A stretch of DNA of 64,000 nt from NCBI RefSeq assembly GCF_033344935.1, contig NZ_JAWPMM010000001.1, positions 1,288,001-1,352,000 on the forward strand. The letters are read 5' to 3'. Positions within the stretch are counted from its first letter, which is position 1. Each line of letters begins with the position of its first letter. The notes under the pieces are model-generated. The model was not told where the DNA came from. It ran no database searches and saw only the letters and a program-made list of their open reading frames with translations. This stretch comes from Reichenbachiella sp. GTDB lineage: Bacteria; Bacteroidota; Bacteroidia; Cytophagales; Cyclobacteriaceae. The position numbers were made by a program, and so were the translations under genes. Below, one piece after another: positions 27,388 through 36,510 of this stretch.

Positions 27388-29256
27388 ATGCAGAAATCAA
27401 TCCTATTCGCACTCAGTATTTTTTCATGTTGTGTGTTCCACTCTTCCTTTGCTCAGAAAAAAATTAAATATGACAAGGAAATTTTTCCTCTCATAGAAGC
27501 CAAAAATTTTGATCAGGCTATGCCCTTATTATGGGAATATTTGTCGGATCCTAAAAATGCAGAAGAGCCTAACCCAAACTTGCAGGTAGGTCTGTATTAT
27601 GAAGGTCTGGTGAATGGTTATCATATCATTACTGATTCCACGGCTATTTTGGGCGCATCTGATACTGCAGTGATATACCTCACTAAAGCGAAGACTTTGA
27701 TCACAGAAAAAGAACTTAAGAAGAATGATGAGTTTTATCAGGATTTCTATAGAAGAGATTTGAGGACCGGAGATTTTGGTATCAAGATTTCAGATGTTCA
27801 ATTGGATATTGAGAAGAAACTTCAGAGTTTAAGAAATATCAATAAATATGCAAAATCCATTTATGCGGATTTGTATAGCCTAAATGTGGCTAATGAATTT
27901 TCAATGGCCGCCTATCAAGCATTTGCCAAACAATATCCAAATATTAATGATTTGTATTTGATGGCCAATGAGGACACAAAAGACAGTCTGGTAGCAATCA
28001 TAGATAAAAACACAGAAATCAAGGAGAAGTTTGAGAACGTACGAGACGCAGTGAGCCGCATCGGAAAAAAAGGCTATAGTCCTGAGCTAGAATGGAAAGA
28101 TATAGAGGCTTATGGTGAGGATGGTCTTACCTCTGTAGACTTTTTTGCAAATGATGTGGTTGCATGGAATTACGGTAAGTGGGCTGAGGACGCAGAAGAT
28201 GTAATCAAACGAGATATTACGAGACTGAAAAGCCAAATATCACAGACTAACAAAGACCTGAAAGCTCAAGGAGAGAAGATCAATGGTGGTTCGGGGATTT
28301 TGGATGAAGAGCCAATTACTGAGATAGACCCTAATCTACTTGAGGATATCAATAAGTTTGATGAAAATTCAATTGCGATTGATTTGTTAAATATTTTGGT
28401 CAGCAAAAACAAGTTTGATTATTTGACAAGTGAAACATTAAACGAGCGATTGGCAGATCCTGATGATGTAGATTATCAGTTGGCGGTGTCGGATAGTCTG
28501 GTGCAACTTTTAGATATTATGGATGATGCGGTAGCAAAATTAGTAGAGCCCGGTATCACGATCGCTTCGAAAAAATACAATAAGCTGGTAGCCGAACAAT
28601 ATGGAGGAGAAATGGGGCTTATTAAGTATCGCAAAACATTGGAGAATGAGCTGATGGATTCAAGGGAAGAATGGATGGCTTATAATGAAAAATATAAATC
28701 CAGAGCGAGATGGGGTATCAGTGAAGATGGCAGTGAGTCACTTTATTTAATACCTAGAATGGATAGTACTTATGTAGCCCGTGACTTTTCTAAGTTTTAT
28801 TCTATAGTATCTATGAAAGATGATTCATCTAATACCTACGTGGTTGGATTGGAATTTCAAGGTGCATCAGACAAAGGGTTTATCGCTCGAGTAAACAATG
28901 CGCGAACTATTCTTTGGAAAAGAAATTTTGATATAAAAGGATTTGCCTACAGTGATAGCGAGTTTTTGGTTGAAGGAAAGTTTATCCCATCTCAAGAAGG
29001 AACTGTGGCCGTATATATCTATTCATTGGTGCCGGAATCCAAAAAGAACATTGTTGCAGTTTCTGTAACGCCTGAGGGAGAGACCAACTGGGTGAACTCA
29101 CTGAAAATCAGTCGAGCACCAGTTGATGTGAAATTCAATGACATTGTAAAAGAGACAATCTTCTACACAAAGACAGAAGAAGAGTTAGAAAATGGTGGAG
29201 GAGATCCGAATGATCCTGGGTACTTTGTAGTGGATAGAAGTGGTAACGTCAGATAA
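27388..29256 (+). CDS. Exported alpha-helical protein of unknown function
   Basis: The 622-residue protein has a signal peptide (ending HSSFAQ). The first 60 residues after it (FPLIEAKNFDQAMPLLWEYL) look like a TPR-type helical pair, and coiled-coil stretches are likely around 270-310. The last third (about 450-600) looks beta-rich. I do not recognise a family. The next gene starts within its last codons (17-bp overlap), so the two probably work together. It may sit in the periplasm. Confidence 0.7.
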   Translation: MQKSILFALSIFSCCVFHSSFAQKKIKYDKEIFPLIEAKNFDQAMPLLWEYLSDPKNAEEPNPNLQVGLYYEGLVNGYHIITDSTAILGASDTAVIYLTKAKTLITEKELKKNDEFYQDFYRRDLRTGDFGIKISDVQLDIEKKLQSLRNINKYAKSIYADLYSLNVANEFSMAAYQAFAKQYPNINDLYLMANEDTKDSLVAIIDKNTEIKEKFENVRDAVSRIGKKGYSPELEWKDIEAYGEDGLTSVDFFANDVVAWNYGKWAEDAEDVIKRDITRLKSQISQTNKDLKAQGEKINGGSGILDEEPITEIDPNLLEDINKFDENSIAIDLLNILVSKNKFDYLTSETLNERLADPDDVDYQLAVSDSLVQLLDIMDDAVAKLVEPGITIASKKYNKLVAEQYGGEMGLIKYRKTLENELMDSREEWMAYNEKYKSRARWGISEDGSESLYLIPRMDSTYVARDFSKFYSIVSMKDDSSNTYVVGLEFQGASDKGFIARVNNARTILWKRNFDIKGFAYSDSEFLVEGKFIPSQEGTVAVYIYSLVPESKKNIVAVSVTPEGETNWVNSLKISRAPVDVKFNDIVKETIFYTKTEEELENGGGDPNDPGYFVVDRSGNVR

Positions 29257-29713
29257 AATTTCCCTTTTTCTTGGTGCGGGCTTGTTAATCTTACTTTTTT
29301 CTTGCGGAACCAAGGACATAAGTAAGTCTTATGAAACTAGTCATGCGAATAGATTGTTGTCCAGTGATTCGCAAAAAGAATGGTCTTTAGTTAGTCGAAT
29401 GGAGAATGGGGAAGATGTTTTTGGCCCCTGTTCGGAAAACAATACGCTCACTTTTGTTAATGCTACGGTAGACTCACTTTATATTATTGGCAAGCCGCCA
29501 ACCTGTGGTTCGCCTTTGCCATTAGATACATTATATCAGGCGAAGTATACGGTTGATGGAGATAATGATGATTTCTTCTTAAACTCAATCAGCCTTACTG
29601 AAGAGCAGCACCAATCCATAGGTTCGGTACAGGTTGGTGAATTGACGTCTACACGGCTGAGCGTGAGTTATACTGAAAATGGTAATGCCATAGAGGAAAG
29701 CTATATCTACTAA
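29240..29713 (+). CDS. Small lipoprotein, lipocalin-like, unknown function
   Basis: The 157-residue protein has a lipoprotein signal (LLILLFSCG, Cys22). The GTG start overlaps the preceding gene by 17 bp. The mature part is short beta strands with two Cys (GPCSENN, PPTCGSP) that could form a disulfide, a layout seen in lipocalin-like lipoproteins of Bacteroidota. No function is assigned. Confidence 0.65.
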   Translation: MVTSDKISLFLGAGLLILLFSCGTKDISKSYETSHANRLLSSDSQKEWSLVSRMENGEDVFGPCSENNTLTFVNATVDSLYIIGKPPTCGSPLPLDTLYQAKYTVDGDNDDFFLNSISLTEEQHQSIGSVQVGELTSTRLSVSYTENGNAIEESYIY

Positions 29714-29759
29714 TTTCCTTCAATTTTCATTTGTTCATGGGATTGCCTATTTATCTTTC

Positions 29760-29767
29760 TAATTTTG
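29760..29767 (+). promoter_or_regulatory. TAATTTTG, -7 element for the cystathionine beta-synthase gene
   Basis: TAATTTTG fits TAnnTTTG. It predicts a leader of about 110 nt, long for this phylum. Confidence 0.35.
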
Positions 29768-29791
29768 CGTTTGAATAAACTCTCAATTATG

Positions 29792-29849
29792 AAACCGATG
29801 AACACAGGTTTGTCTACTGAGATATAACTGTCAAATATCTGGTTATATC
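29792..29849 (+). promoter_or_regulatory. Two predicted hairpins in the leader of the cystathionine beta-synthase gene
   Basis: AAACC (29792-29796) pairs with GGTTT (29807-29811). GATATAAC (29821-29828) pairs perfectly with GTTATATC (29842-29849). They lie between the likely promoter and the start at 29884. The layout could be a regulatory leader, but it does not match a riboswitch I can name. Confidence 0.3.
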
Positions 29850-29883
29850 TGCTGGACTACGGTGAGCATCAAAAAATTAACGT

Positions 29884-31257
29884 ATGAAATTCCATAACTC
29901 AATCATTGATACAATCGGTGACACTCCTCTGGTAAAGTTGAATAGTGTGGCTAAAGGTGTAAAGGGAACCATTTTAGTCAAGTTAGAATACTTTAATCCT
30001 GGCAATTCCATGAAAGATAGAATGGCGCTCAAGATGATTGAAGATGCTGAGAAAAGTGGGGTCTTAAAGCCGGGAGGTACGATCATTGAAGGTACTTCTG
30101 GAAATACCGGAATGGGTTTGGCATTAGCTGCAATATCCAAAGGCTACAAGTGTATATTCACTTTGGCTGACAAACAAAGCCCCGAAAAAATGGATATTTT
30201 GAGAGCTGTTGGAGCAGAAGTACATGTATGTCCTACCAATGTGGAGCCTGAAGATCCACGTTCCTATTATTCGGTAGCCAAAAAATTGAATGAAGAAATC
30301 CCAAATTCCTTCTATCCTAATCAATATGACAACCTTTCCAATGCGCTAGCACATTACGAAAGTACTGGACCAGAAATCTGGAGAGATACTGAGGGAAAAA
30401 TTACGCACTATGCGGCCGGTGTAGGAACTGGCGGTTCTATGTGCGGAGTTGCTAAATACCTCAAAGAACAAAGCCAGGACGTGGTAACGGTGGGTATCGA
30501 TACGTACGGATCTGTGTTCAAGAAATATAAAGAGACGGGACAATTCGATGAGAATGAAGTTTATCCTTACTTGACTGAGGGCATCGGTGAAGACATCTTG
30601 CCAAAAAACGTAGACTTTAGTCTGATCGATCACTTTGTGAAAGTGACGGATAAGGACGGTGCTTTGATGACCAGAAGATTGGCCAAAGAAGAAGGAATGT
30701 TCGTGGGTTGGTCTTGTGGTTCTGCAGTACACGGTGCTATAGAATACGCCAAAGAAAACCTGAAAGAAGATGATGTGATGGTGATTATCATGCCTGATCA
30801 TGGTACCAGATATCTCGGAAAAATTTACAACGATAACTGGATGCAAGACCATGGTTTCACCGAAACGGGAAGTTTTGCCACGGCTAGAGATATAGTAGCT
30901 GGCAAAAATGGTCAAGGTGAATTGTTTACAGTTGAAAGTGCCGCCAAAATTGGTGAAGTGATTGCCACTATGAACGAGCATGGTATCGACCAAGCTCCGG
31001 TGGTAAAAGATGACCAGTTTGTAGGTAGTATCTCAGATGCCAAAATCCTCAAGGCGGTAATTGAAAATCCTTCACTTAAGGATCAGCCAATTGCTGAAAT
31101 CATGGATGCCTCATTCAAATTTATTGCCTTAGACAACACCGTGGATGTGATGTCCAAAATTCTGGATAAAGACACCAAAGCATTATTGGTCAGGGACGAC
31201 AATAACAAAGTCCATATTTTGACACAGACTGATTTGTTGGTTAGTTTGACTAAGTAA
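29884..31257 (+). CDS. cbs: Cystathionine beta-synthase with C-terminal CBS domain pair
   Basis: The 457-residue protein has a fold-II PLP domain: Lys44 in NPGNSMKDRM, the TSGNTGMGLALAA substrate loop, and the GVGTGGSMCG phosphate-binding loop. Two CBS domains follow (about 335-455; GIDQAPVVKDDQFVGSISDA and TKALLVRDDNNKVHILTQTD). The segments IPNSFYPNQYDNLSNALAHY and EGIGEDILP match eukaryote-type cystathionine beta-synthase better than plain cysteine synthase. It would condense serine and homocysteine to cystathionine in the cytoplasm. The CBS pair may bind an adenosyl ligand. Confidence 0.88.
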   Translation: MKFHNSIIDTIGDTPLVKLNSVAKGVKGTILVKLEYFNPGNSMKDRMALKMIEDAEKSGVLKPGGTIIEGTSGNTGMGLALAAISKGYKCIFTLADKQSPEKMDILRAVGAEVHVCPTNVEPEDPRSYYSVAKKLNEEIPNSFYPNQYDNLSNALAHYESTGPEIWRDTEGKITHYAAGVGTGGSMCGVAKYLKEQSQDVVTVGIDTYGSVFKKYKETGQFDENEVYPYLTEGIGEDILPKNVDFSLIDHFVKVTDKDGALMTRRLAKEEGMFVGWSCGSAVHGAIEYAKENLKEDDVMVIIMPDHGTRYLGKIYNDNWMQDHGFTETGSFATARDIVAGKNGQGELFTVESAAKIGEVIATMNEHGIDQAPVVKDDQFVGSISDAKILKAVIENPSLKDQPIAEIMDASFKFIALDNTVDVMSKILDKDTKALLVRDDNNKVHILTQTDLLVSLTK

Positions 31258-31277
31258 ATTGATTGAAAAAGATGGAA

Positions 31278-31316
31278 GTCAGAAGACTGAAGTGACGGAC
31301 ATTTCAATCTTCTGAC
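31278..31316. repeat. 14-bp imperfect inverted repeat related to the nuoI tail repeat
   Basis: GTCAGAAGACTGAA (31278-31291) pairs with TTCAATCTTCTGAC (31303-31316) with one mismatch and an 11-nt loop, so it may end transcription of the upstream gene, although no T-run follows. The 15 bases from 31271 match the nuoI 3' repeats with one mismatch. The rest of the 143-bp gap shows nothing. Confidence 0.45.
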
Positions 31317-31400
31317 TGCTGTCTCCTGTCACAAAATGAGTTTGTGAACCTGGCTTTTATTAGAACTTACCAAAACTATAGACTTGTGGTCAATAGTAGT

Positions 31401-32294
31401 TTACTCATTATTCTCCAATTTTTGAATTCTTTTATGCTGTGTTTGATTCTCCAGGGTCAAAGATTCTATCTTCTTATTCTGCTCGATCATATATAAGGTC
31501 AACTCTTCGATCTTTTGCAAGAGTTTAGCCTGCATGTCTACGATATCTACACCGTTCTCTTTTACTTCAGCAGCGCTTGGGATGTCAGGGAGGTGGTGAT
31601 TTTTTTCGATGTATTTTTCCACTTCCTTGATTTCGTGCAGCTCATAGGCATCTTCAAAGACGTAATCTGGCCAGGATGCATTACTTGGTGCTCGAAACTT
31701 TGTGGCGTAGGCCTCTCCTGCTACATGAAGCTTGTAGGAGGGAGCCGTTGTTCCTATTCCAACATTTCCATTCGATAATAAATTCATGACGTCTGTTCCT
31801 GCGCCACCGCCTACCATAAATTTAAGAGTAGGGCTGGAAACACTGGCTACATTGGAGTTAAGAAATGCTATTCTGGCTCCTTGCGTGGAGCCACTTGTAG
31901 TCATAGTTACCAATTTAATTGCGCTGACCTCGTGCCCGGCCTCTCTTCTTCCGAAAGAAGCTATATCGTAGTCATTGATGTTGTATAAGTTTCCAAATGC
32001 GGTGAAACTACTTACCTTGCTACCATTGACACCTAAATTACTTGCAGATGTATTGTTGTGGGAACCTATTTCAAGTGATGATTTTGGATTCGTTGTCCCA
32101 ATCCCCACATTTCCGTTAGCATCCACGGTAACTCTTTCCGTGCCACCAGTGAAAAAGCGCAGGTGGTTTTCTTTTACCAAAATCCGCGTATTGGTTTGCT
32201 ACTGGTATTCCAGTGCAGAGTTTGGGTTTGGGTGATTGGCTCTCACGGCTAGTGGTAGCAGCATGGTCAATGTAAGTAGGTGTTTTGTTTTCAT
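31401..32294 (-). pseudogene. Surface/tail-fibre-like protein gene interrupted by an in-frame TAG
   Basis: An ATG at 32294 opens a signal peptide (MKTKHLLTLTMLLPLAVRA). The frame runs to a TAG at codon 32 and then continues in the same frame to 31401. The downstream 260 residues contain two GNVGIGTT repeats and the common Bacteroidota C-terminal domain (YELHEIKEVEKYIEKNHHLP, then IPSAAEVKENG and a coiled coil). Proteins of this type are exported and probably surface-located. Either the gene is a recent pseudogene, the TAG is a sequencing error, or translation restarts at a TTG at 32180, which would leave a protein with no signal peptide. Confidence 0.75.
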
Positions 32295-32759
32295 AGTTTT
32301 GATTTTTCTGATTTTCAAATTTTATGATCTATGCCTTGTTTCGTGTCCCCACGAATCATTTAAGGCTAGTGTGGACACGTGCCTTGGCGATTGAACTAAG
32401 TTTTATACAAAGGGATAGTATCTCAATTACTTTTAGAATTAAATATGAGGCAGTAGGTCGATAACAATTAAAAGTAATTCTCAAGAAATGCTGGTGCAAT
32501 GCTAAAAATTTCATTTTGGTTTTAAAAAACAAAACGCTGTTTTATCCTAGAACAATAGTTTGTGCTTTTATAAGTTGTGATCAATGTATTGCGATTTCAT
32601 ATTGTAATTTGATAAAATGTAGGAGAACCTTCATTGTTTTGCTTGTTAACAATTATCTGCGTTTGATTTACTGTTTTCTACAGTTCATCCCTACTTCAAA
32701 AAAAACCTTCAATTAGCTATCTAGATTTACGTTTTTCACAAACATAAATTTAGATAATC
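32295..32759. other. 465-bp AT-rich region without a supported gene
   Basis: No convincing coding frame is present. Two inverted repeats can be seen: CGTGTCC (32342-32348) with GGACACG (32373-32379), and AATTACTTTTA (32425-32435) with TAAAAGTAATT (32469-32479). It must hold the promoters of the two divergent genes, but no clear TAnnTTTG with a -33 element is found. Confidence 0.5.
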
Positions 32760-34394
32760 ATGAAAATCTTAACCCTAGGAGTAAGGCTGTTAGCATTAGT
32801 TGCAATGCTAATTTTTATCCAATCTTGTGATCTTGAAGATTTAACGGATAAGGATGATGATGATGACAAAGAAGTATTTTTTGTAGGTAGTCTACCTTCA
32901 AAATTCACCGGTGGTTGGTATGATGATACCGGTAATCTTACGTTTGATATTGGGTCTGAAGATTCTGAACATTATATAGGCATAAGCCCTGGAATCTATT
33001 ATGTCTATGACGAATATCAGATTATAGATGATGTATATAAAGTAATAGGAACGCCTGATTCAGGAAGCGATAAGACTTTTTACATAAAAGAGTCTGATAC
33101 TATTGGGGAAATTGAAATTAGTCAGGTAAGCGCAACATCAGGTTTTGCTAATTATACTGATACAGCCCCTGTGACAGTGTCTGCACCAGTGGCTAACTTT
33201 TCTGCTTCCGACCAAACCATTGAAGAAGGCGAGTCGGTTACGTTTACCAATACATCTACTGGTGATGGCTCTTATTCATGGGTTTTTGAAGGTGGGAGTC
33301 CAAGTAGTTCATCTAGTGAGAACCCAACGGTGACCTATAATACGCCGGGCAAATATGATGTTAAACTAACAGTAACAAACAGTGCAGGAACCGATATAGA
33401 AACTAAGACAGATCACATTACAGTGACTGCAACTTCCGTAATGAGAGGTTTTGCCTGGTGTGGAAGCTCTACAACAGCTAGCTATACACCAAGTACAGGT
33501 TATTCCTATAATTCTGAAGGAGGAGCTATTACTGTAACCAGATCTACTACTGGTTCTTATGCAGTGAAATTCGGAGGTATGGCCATGACCAATGGGCATG
33601 TACAAGCGGCCCTTTATGGTGGTAGTGAAGGTGCAGTAAGAGTATTGAGTTGGTCCAATTCTGGGAATGATCTTGTAGCTAACATTCGAACTTTTGACAA
33701 GGATGCTAATCTGGCTGATCGGGCATTTAATATATATGTGACTGGTACAGGGTTTGAAGGAGCATATTTATATGCAGATCAGGAAACTGCAGGAAGCTAC
33801 ACACCAAATACAGCTAAGTCTTACAATAGTAGTGGGAGTGCCCCTACTATAAGTAGTCCTTCGGTAGGTACATACACAGTAACCATTCCTGGTGTAGGAG
33901 CTGGTAACTTAGGAAATGTGCAGGTCACAGCTGCTAGTACTGTTAGCGCAATTGCCAAGATCAAAGAATGGACTATTAGTGGGAGTGATTTAAAAGTAGA
34001 AGTTAGAACCTATCATTCCGGTACTGGAGCATTAAAGGATGCCGAATTTAATTTGCTTTACACAAAAAATCTAACGGATATCAAGGGAGGTTACTGCTGG
34101 GCCGATTTAGAGTCTTCTACATCAACTTACACACCTTTTAGAAATGGTAATACAGGTTCCGGAAATATCACGTCTAAAAAAACTAGTACAGGTACTTATG
34201 AGGTGATTGTACCCAACCAAGCAGGTAGCGGCAATACTATTTTGACTACCACGTATGGAGATAATAACTATAAGGCTGTCGTAGGTGGCTGGAGTACTCA
34301 AGGCTCGGATTTGAGGGTAACTGTATATACCTATAACAGCAGTGGTGTAGCCACGGATGCAGAATTCTCCTTCTTTACTATTTATAAAGACTAA
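32760..34394 (+). CDS. Lipoprotein with PKD domain and three tandem ~100-residue repeats
   Basis: The 544-residue protein has a lipoprotein signal (LIFIQSC, Cys23) and an acidic spacer (DKDDDDDKE). A lipocalin-like stretch follows (about 40-140), then one PKD domain (VANFSASDQTIEEGESVTFTNT, about 145-220). From about 223 three tandem repeats run to the C-terminus, each opening with an aromatic/Gly motif (GFAWCGSS, GAYLYADQ, GGYCWADL), then SYTP-like, TGTY.V and S.SDL.V..RTY motifs, and closing with DAEF.L. PKD domains mediate surface contacts. The repeats are unknown to me. A strong terminator follows. Confidence 0.75.
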   Translation: MKILTLGVRLLALVAMLIFIQSCDLEDLTDKDDDDDKEVFFVGSLPSKFTGGWYDDTGNLTFDIGSEDSEHYIGISPGIYYVYDEYQIIDDVYKVIGTPDSGSDKTFYIKESDTIGEIEISQVSATSGFANYTDTAPVTVSAPVANFSASDQTIEEGESVTFTNTSTGDGSYSWVFEGGSPSSSSSENPTVTYNTPGKYDVKLTVTNSAGTDIETKTDHITVTATSVMRGFAWCGSSTTASYTPSTGYSYNSEGGAITVTRSTTGSYAVKFGGMAMTNGHVQAALYGGSEGAVRVLSWSNSGNDLVANIRTFDKDANLADRAFNIYVTGTGFEGAYLYADQETAGSYTPNTAKSYNSSGSAPTISSPSVGTYTVTIPGVGAGNLGNVQVTAASTVSAIAKIKEWTISGSDLKVEVRTYHSGTGALKDAEFNLLYTKNLTDIKGGYCWADLESSTSTYTPFRNGNTGSGNITSKKTSTGTYEVIVPNQAGSGNTILTTTYGDNNYKAVVGGWSTQGSDLRVTVYTYNSSGVATDAEFSFFTIYKD

Positions 34395-34464
34395 TCAGAA
34401 AGCCGTTTAAGGTTTGTGAAAAATGATGCCCTAAATTCTAAACAGCCTCTGGTTTTATAAGAAA

Positions 34465-34496
34465 GCGCCCTTCATAATTATGCAAGGGCGTTTTTT
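34465..34496 (+). terminator. Rho-independent terminator after the PKD lipoprotein gene
   Basis: CGCCCTT (34466-34472) pairs with AAGGGCG (34484-34490), followed by T6. The loop is itself the palindrome CATAATTATG. Confidence 0.85.
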
Positions 34497-34619
34497 GTTT
34501 GATCCATTGATTTAATAATTTCTTCACATCGGTTGAAAAAGTTCATTCTTATTTAAAGCTGTATTAATCACTAATTCATATAAGAAAGCTATGCTTGCAT
34601 TGGAAAAAATGCAAGTGAG

Positions 34620-34766
34620 ATGAAATTGATAAACAGATTTTTAGTTGTTCTGATCGTACTAAGTGCCTCTTCTTGCGCATTTGATGATGACCCTCAACCA
34701 AGTACCAGAGACCAAGAAGGGGGAGAAAGAGACTTACTTGAGCTCATAGGAGCCATTGAGGATTAA
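34620..34766 (+). CDS. 48-residue small lipoprotein
   Basis: ATG at 34620 and TAA at 34764-34766 enclose a 48-codon frame. It has a basic start (MKLINRF), a hydrophobic core (LVVLIVLSAS) and a lipobox SASSC at residues 15-19, followed by an acidic tail. The mature peptide would be only 30 residues. It starts 123 bp after the terminator and ends 17 bp before the glycosyltransferase gene, so it is probably cotranscribed with that gene. The signal is convincing; the function is unknown. Confidence 0.6.
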   Translation: MKLINRFLVVLIVLSASSCAFDDDPQPSTRDQEGGERDLLELIGAIED

Positions 34767-34783
34767 GTGATTGGTTAGTATAT

Positions 34784-35572
34784 ATGAAAAATAAACTACC
34801 CATCATAGTAAGCCTCACTTCCATTCAATCCAAATTGGATAGGGCAAGTTTAACCATCCAATCAATTCTTGATCAAAGCGTAAAGGCGGATAGAGTGGTG
34901 CTTTGGCTGTCAGAAGAAGCTCATTTAGCAGATGACGGCATTCAGGAGATACCTAATTCACTAAAAGAACTGGTGGACAAAGGGCTTGAAATTCGATGGA
35001 CCAAAAACATTGGTGCCTATAGGAAATTAATTCCAACTGCCAAACTGATGAATCATGAAAGTTGTTTGATCGTAACAGCGGCAGATGATGTGCTGTACCC
35101 AAGTAATTGGCTGCGAGGCTTAAAAGAGGAGTATTACAAAAATGAAGGCTGTGTCATCTGCTATCAGGGCAGAATCATGGACAAAGCAGCATCGTGGAGC
35201 AAATGGACCGCGGGAAAGAAATTGAAGCCTTATCAGCAGTGGATAAAAACAAATGAGGTTACTGACAAAAGTAAACTAGGACCAAATATTGAACTTTTCC
35301 CAGATGGAAAGGGAGGGGTGTTATATCCAAGTGATAGATTGCATGAGGAGATATTCAACAAATCCGTGTATTTGAAAATGGCTCCAACTGATGAGGACAT
35401 CTGGTTCAAAACCATCACCATGATGACAGACACGAAAGTAAAGTGTATTGAAAATACTTACAATTTGCCTGAAACAGAACAAACTATCAATTCTCGTTTT
35501 TTCGGTTTATTAAAATCTGATAGCAACGATCAATTGATTCACCAGCTGTTGGAGAGATATCAACTGATTTAG
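34784..35572 (+). CDS. Glycosyltransferase, family 2-like
   Basis: The 262-residue cytoplasmic protein opens with IIVSLTSIQSKLDRASLTIQSILDQ, the nucleotide-sugar-binding beta-alpha start of GT-A enzymes. It has an AADDVLYP segment (about 101-108) that can serve as the DxD metal motif, and TDEDIWFK (about 204-211) as the likely acidic acceptor-side motif. The sugar and acceptor are unknown. It lies between a small lipoprotein gene and murI, with no polysaccharide operon around it. Confidence 0.75.
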   Translation: MKNKLPIIVSLTSIQSKLDRASLTIQSILDQSVKADRVVLWLSEEAHLADDGIQEIPNSLKELVDKGLEIRWTKNIGAYRKLIPTAKLMNHESCLIVTAADDVLYPSNWLRGLKEEYYKNEGCVICYQGRIMDKAASWSKWTAGKKLKPYQQWIKTNEVTDKSKLGPNIELFPDGKGGVLYPSDRLHEEIFNKSVYLKMAPTDEDIWFKTITMMTDTKVKCIENTYNLPETEQTINSRFFGLLKSDSNDQLIHQLLERYQLI

Positions 35573-35678
35573 TCAATTCATTTTCTGGTTTTTGAAATCA
35601 AAATTTACTATTGGAATTTGAATTGTTGTTTGCTTCTATGAAAGAATAATTCATATTTGCCATTCAACATTTCAGGCA

Positions 35679-36485
35679 TTGGACAAAAACGCACCCATTG
35701 GAATTTTTGATAGCGGCGTAGGGGGACTTACCGTTGCACAGGCAGTGAAAAATTTGCTTCCCGAAGAAGATATGATCTACTTCGGAGACAGTGCGCATTT
35801 GCCGTATGGCGATAAATCTGCAGCCACCATCCAGGCCTATTCTATCAAGATTACAGACATATTATTGCAACGTGGATGCAAGGTAATTCTGATTGCATGC
35901 AATTCAGCATCGGCTGCAGCCTTCGATTTGATCAAAGCTTATGTAGGCAGCAAGGCGCACGTGATTAATGTGATTGACCCCGTGATTGAACATTTGAAGG
36001 AAGGGGTGTCTAGAAAAAAAGTGGGTTTGATTGGCACGCTTCAGACGGTCAATTCAAAAGTCTTTGAGACTAAAATCAAAAATGAAAGTATAGATGTTGA
36101 GTTTAGTGCTTTGGCTACACCTTTGTTAGTACCTATGATCGAAGAAGGTTTTATACATAATTCGGTCAGCCAAGAGATTATTGCCAACTATCTCAGTGAT
36201 CCGTCGTTAGCCCATATCGATGCGTTGATTTTAGGATGTACACATTATCCTATCATCAAAGAAGACATAAAAGAATTTTACAAAAGCAAGGTAGAATTAG
36301 TTGATTCTGCTAATATTGTAGCTCGAAGCTTAAAACAGCAATTAAAGGCCCTGAATTTACTAAGCGACAAGACAAATGGCAATGACCAATTTCTCGTATC
36401 AGACTATACCCCAGCTTTTGAAAAAGCAGCGCGCCTTTTCTTCAACAAGGAAATTCACCTTGAGAAGTACCCTCTCTGGGAGTAA
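35679..36485 (+). CDS. murI: Glutamate racemase
   Basis: The 268-residue protein has all family landmarks: IGIFDSGVGGLTV, YFGDSAHLPYG, the first catalytic Cys in IACNSASA and the second in LGCTHYP. It converts L- to D-glutamate for peptidoglycan in the cytoplasm. The start is TTG; the next Met lies after the essential FDSGVGG motif, so an upstream non-ATG start is required. Length is normal. Confidence 0.95.
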   Translation: MDKNAPIGIFDSGVGGLTVAQAVKNLLPEEDMIYFGDSAHLPYGDKSAATIQAYSIKITDILLQRGCKVILIACNSASAAAFDLIKAYVGSKAHVINVIDPVIEHLKEGVSRKKVGLIGTLQTVNSKVFETKIKNESIDVEFSALATPLLVPMIEEGFIHNSVSQEIIANYLSDPSLAHIDALILGCTHYPIIKEDIKEFYKSKVELVDSANIVARSLKQQLKALNLLSDKTNGNDQFLVSDYTPAFEKAARLFFNKEIHLEKYPLWE

Positions 36486-36510
36486 TTGTTGCTGTTGTTG
36501 TTGCTAATTT

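Noticed and set aside
29776-29883. SAM riboswitch before cystathionine beta-synthase
   Set aside because: The hairpins are present but none of the conserved cores I know can be matched.
30346-30993. 215-codon minus-strand frame opposite cystathionine beta-synthase
   Set aside because: The plus-strand gene is a clear conserved enzyme; the opposite frame has no family signature.
32516-32716. 66-codon plus-strand frame in the AT-rich gap
   Set aside because: Cys/Ile/Leu-rich translation of AT-rich DNA, with no signal peptide or homology visible.
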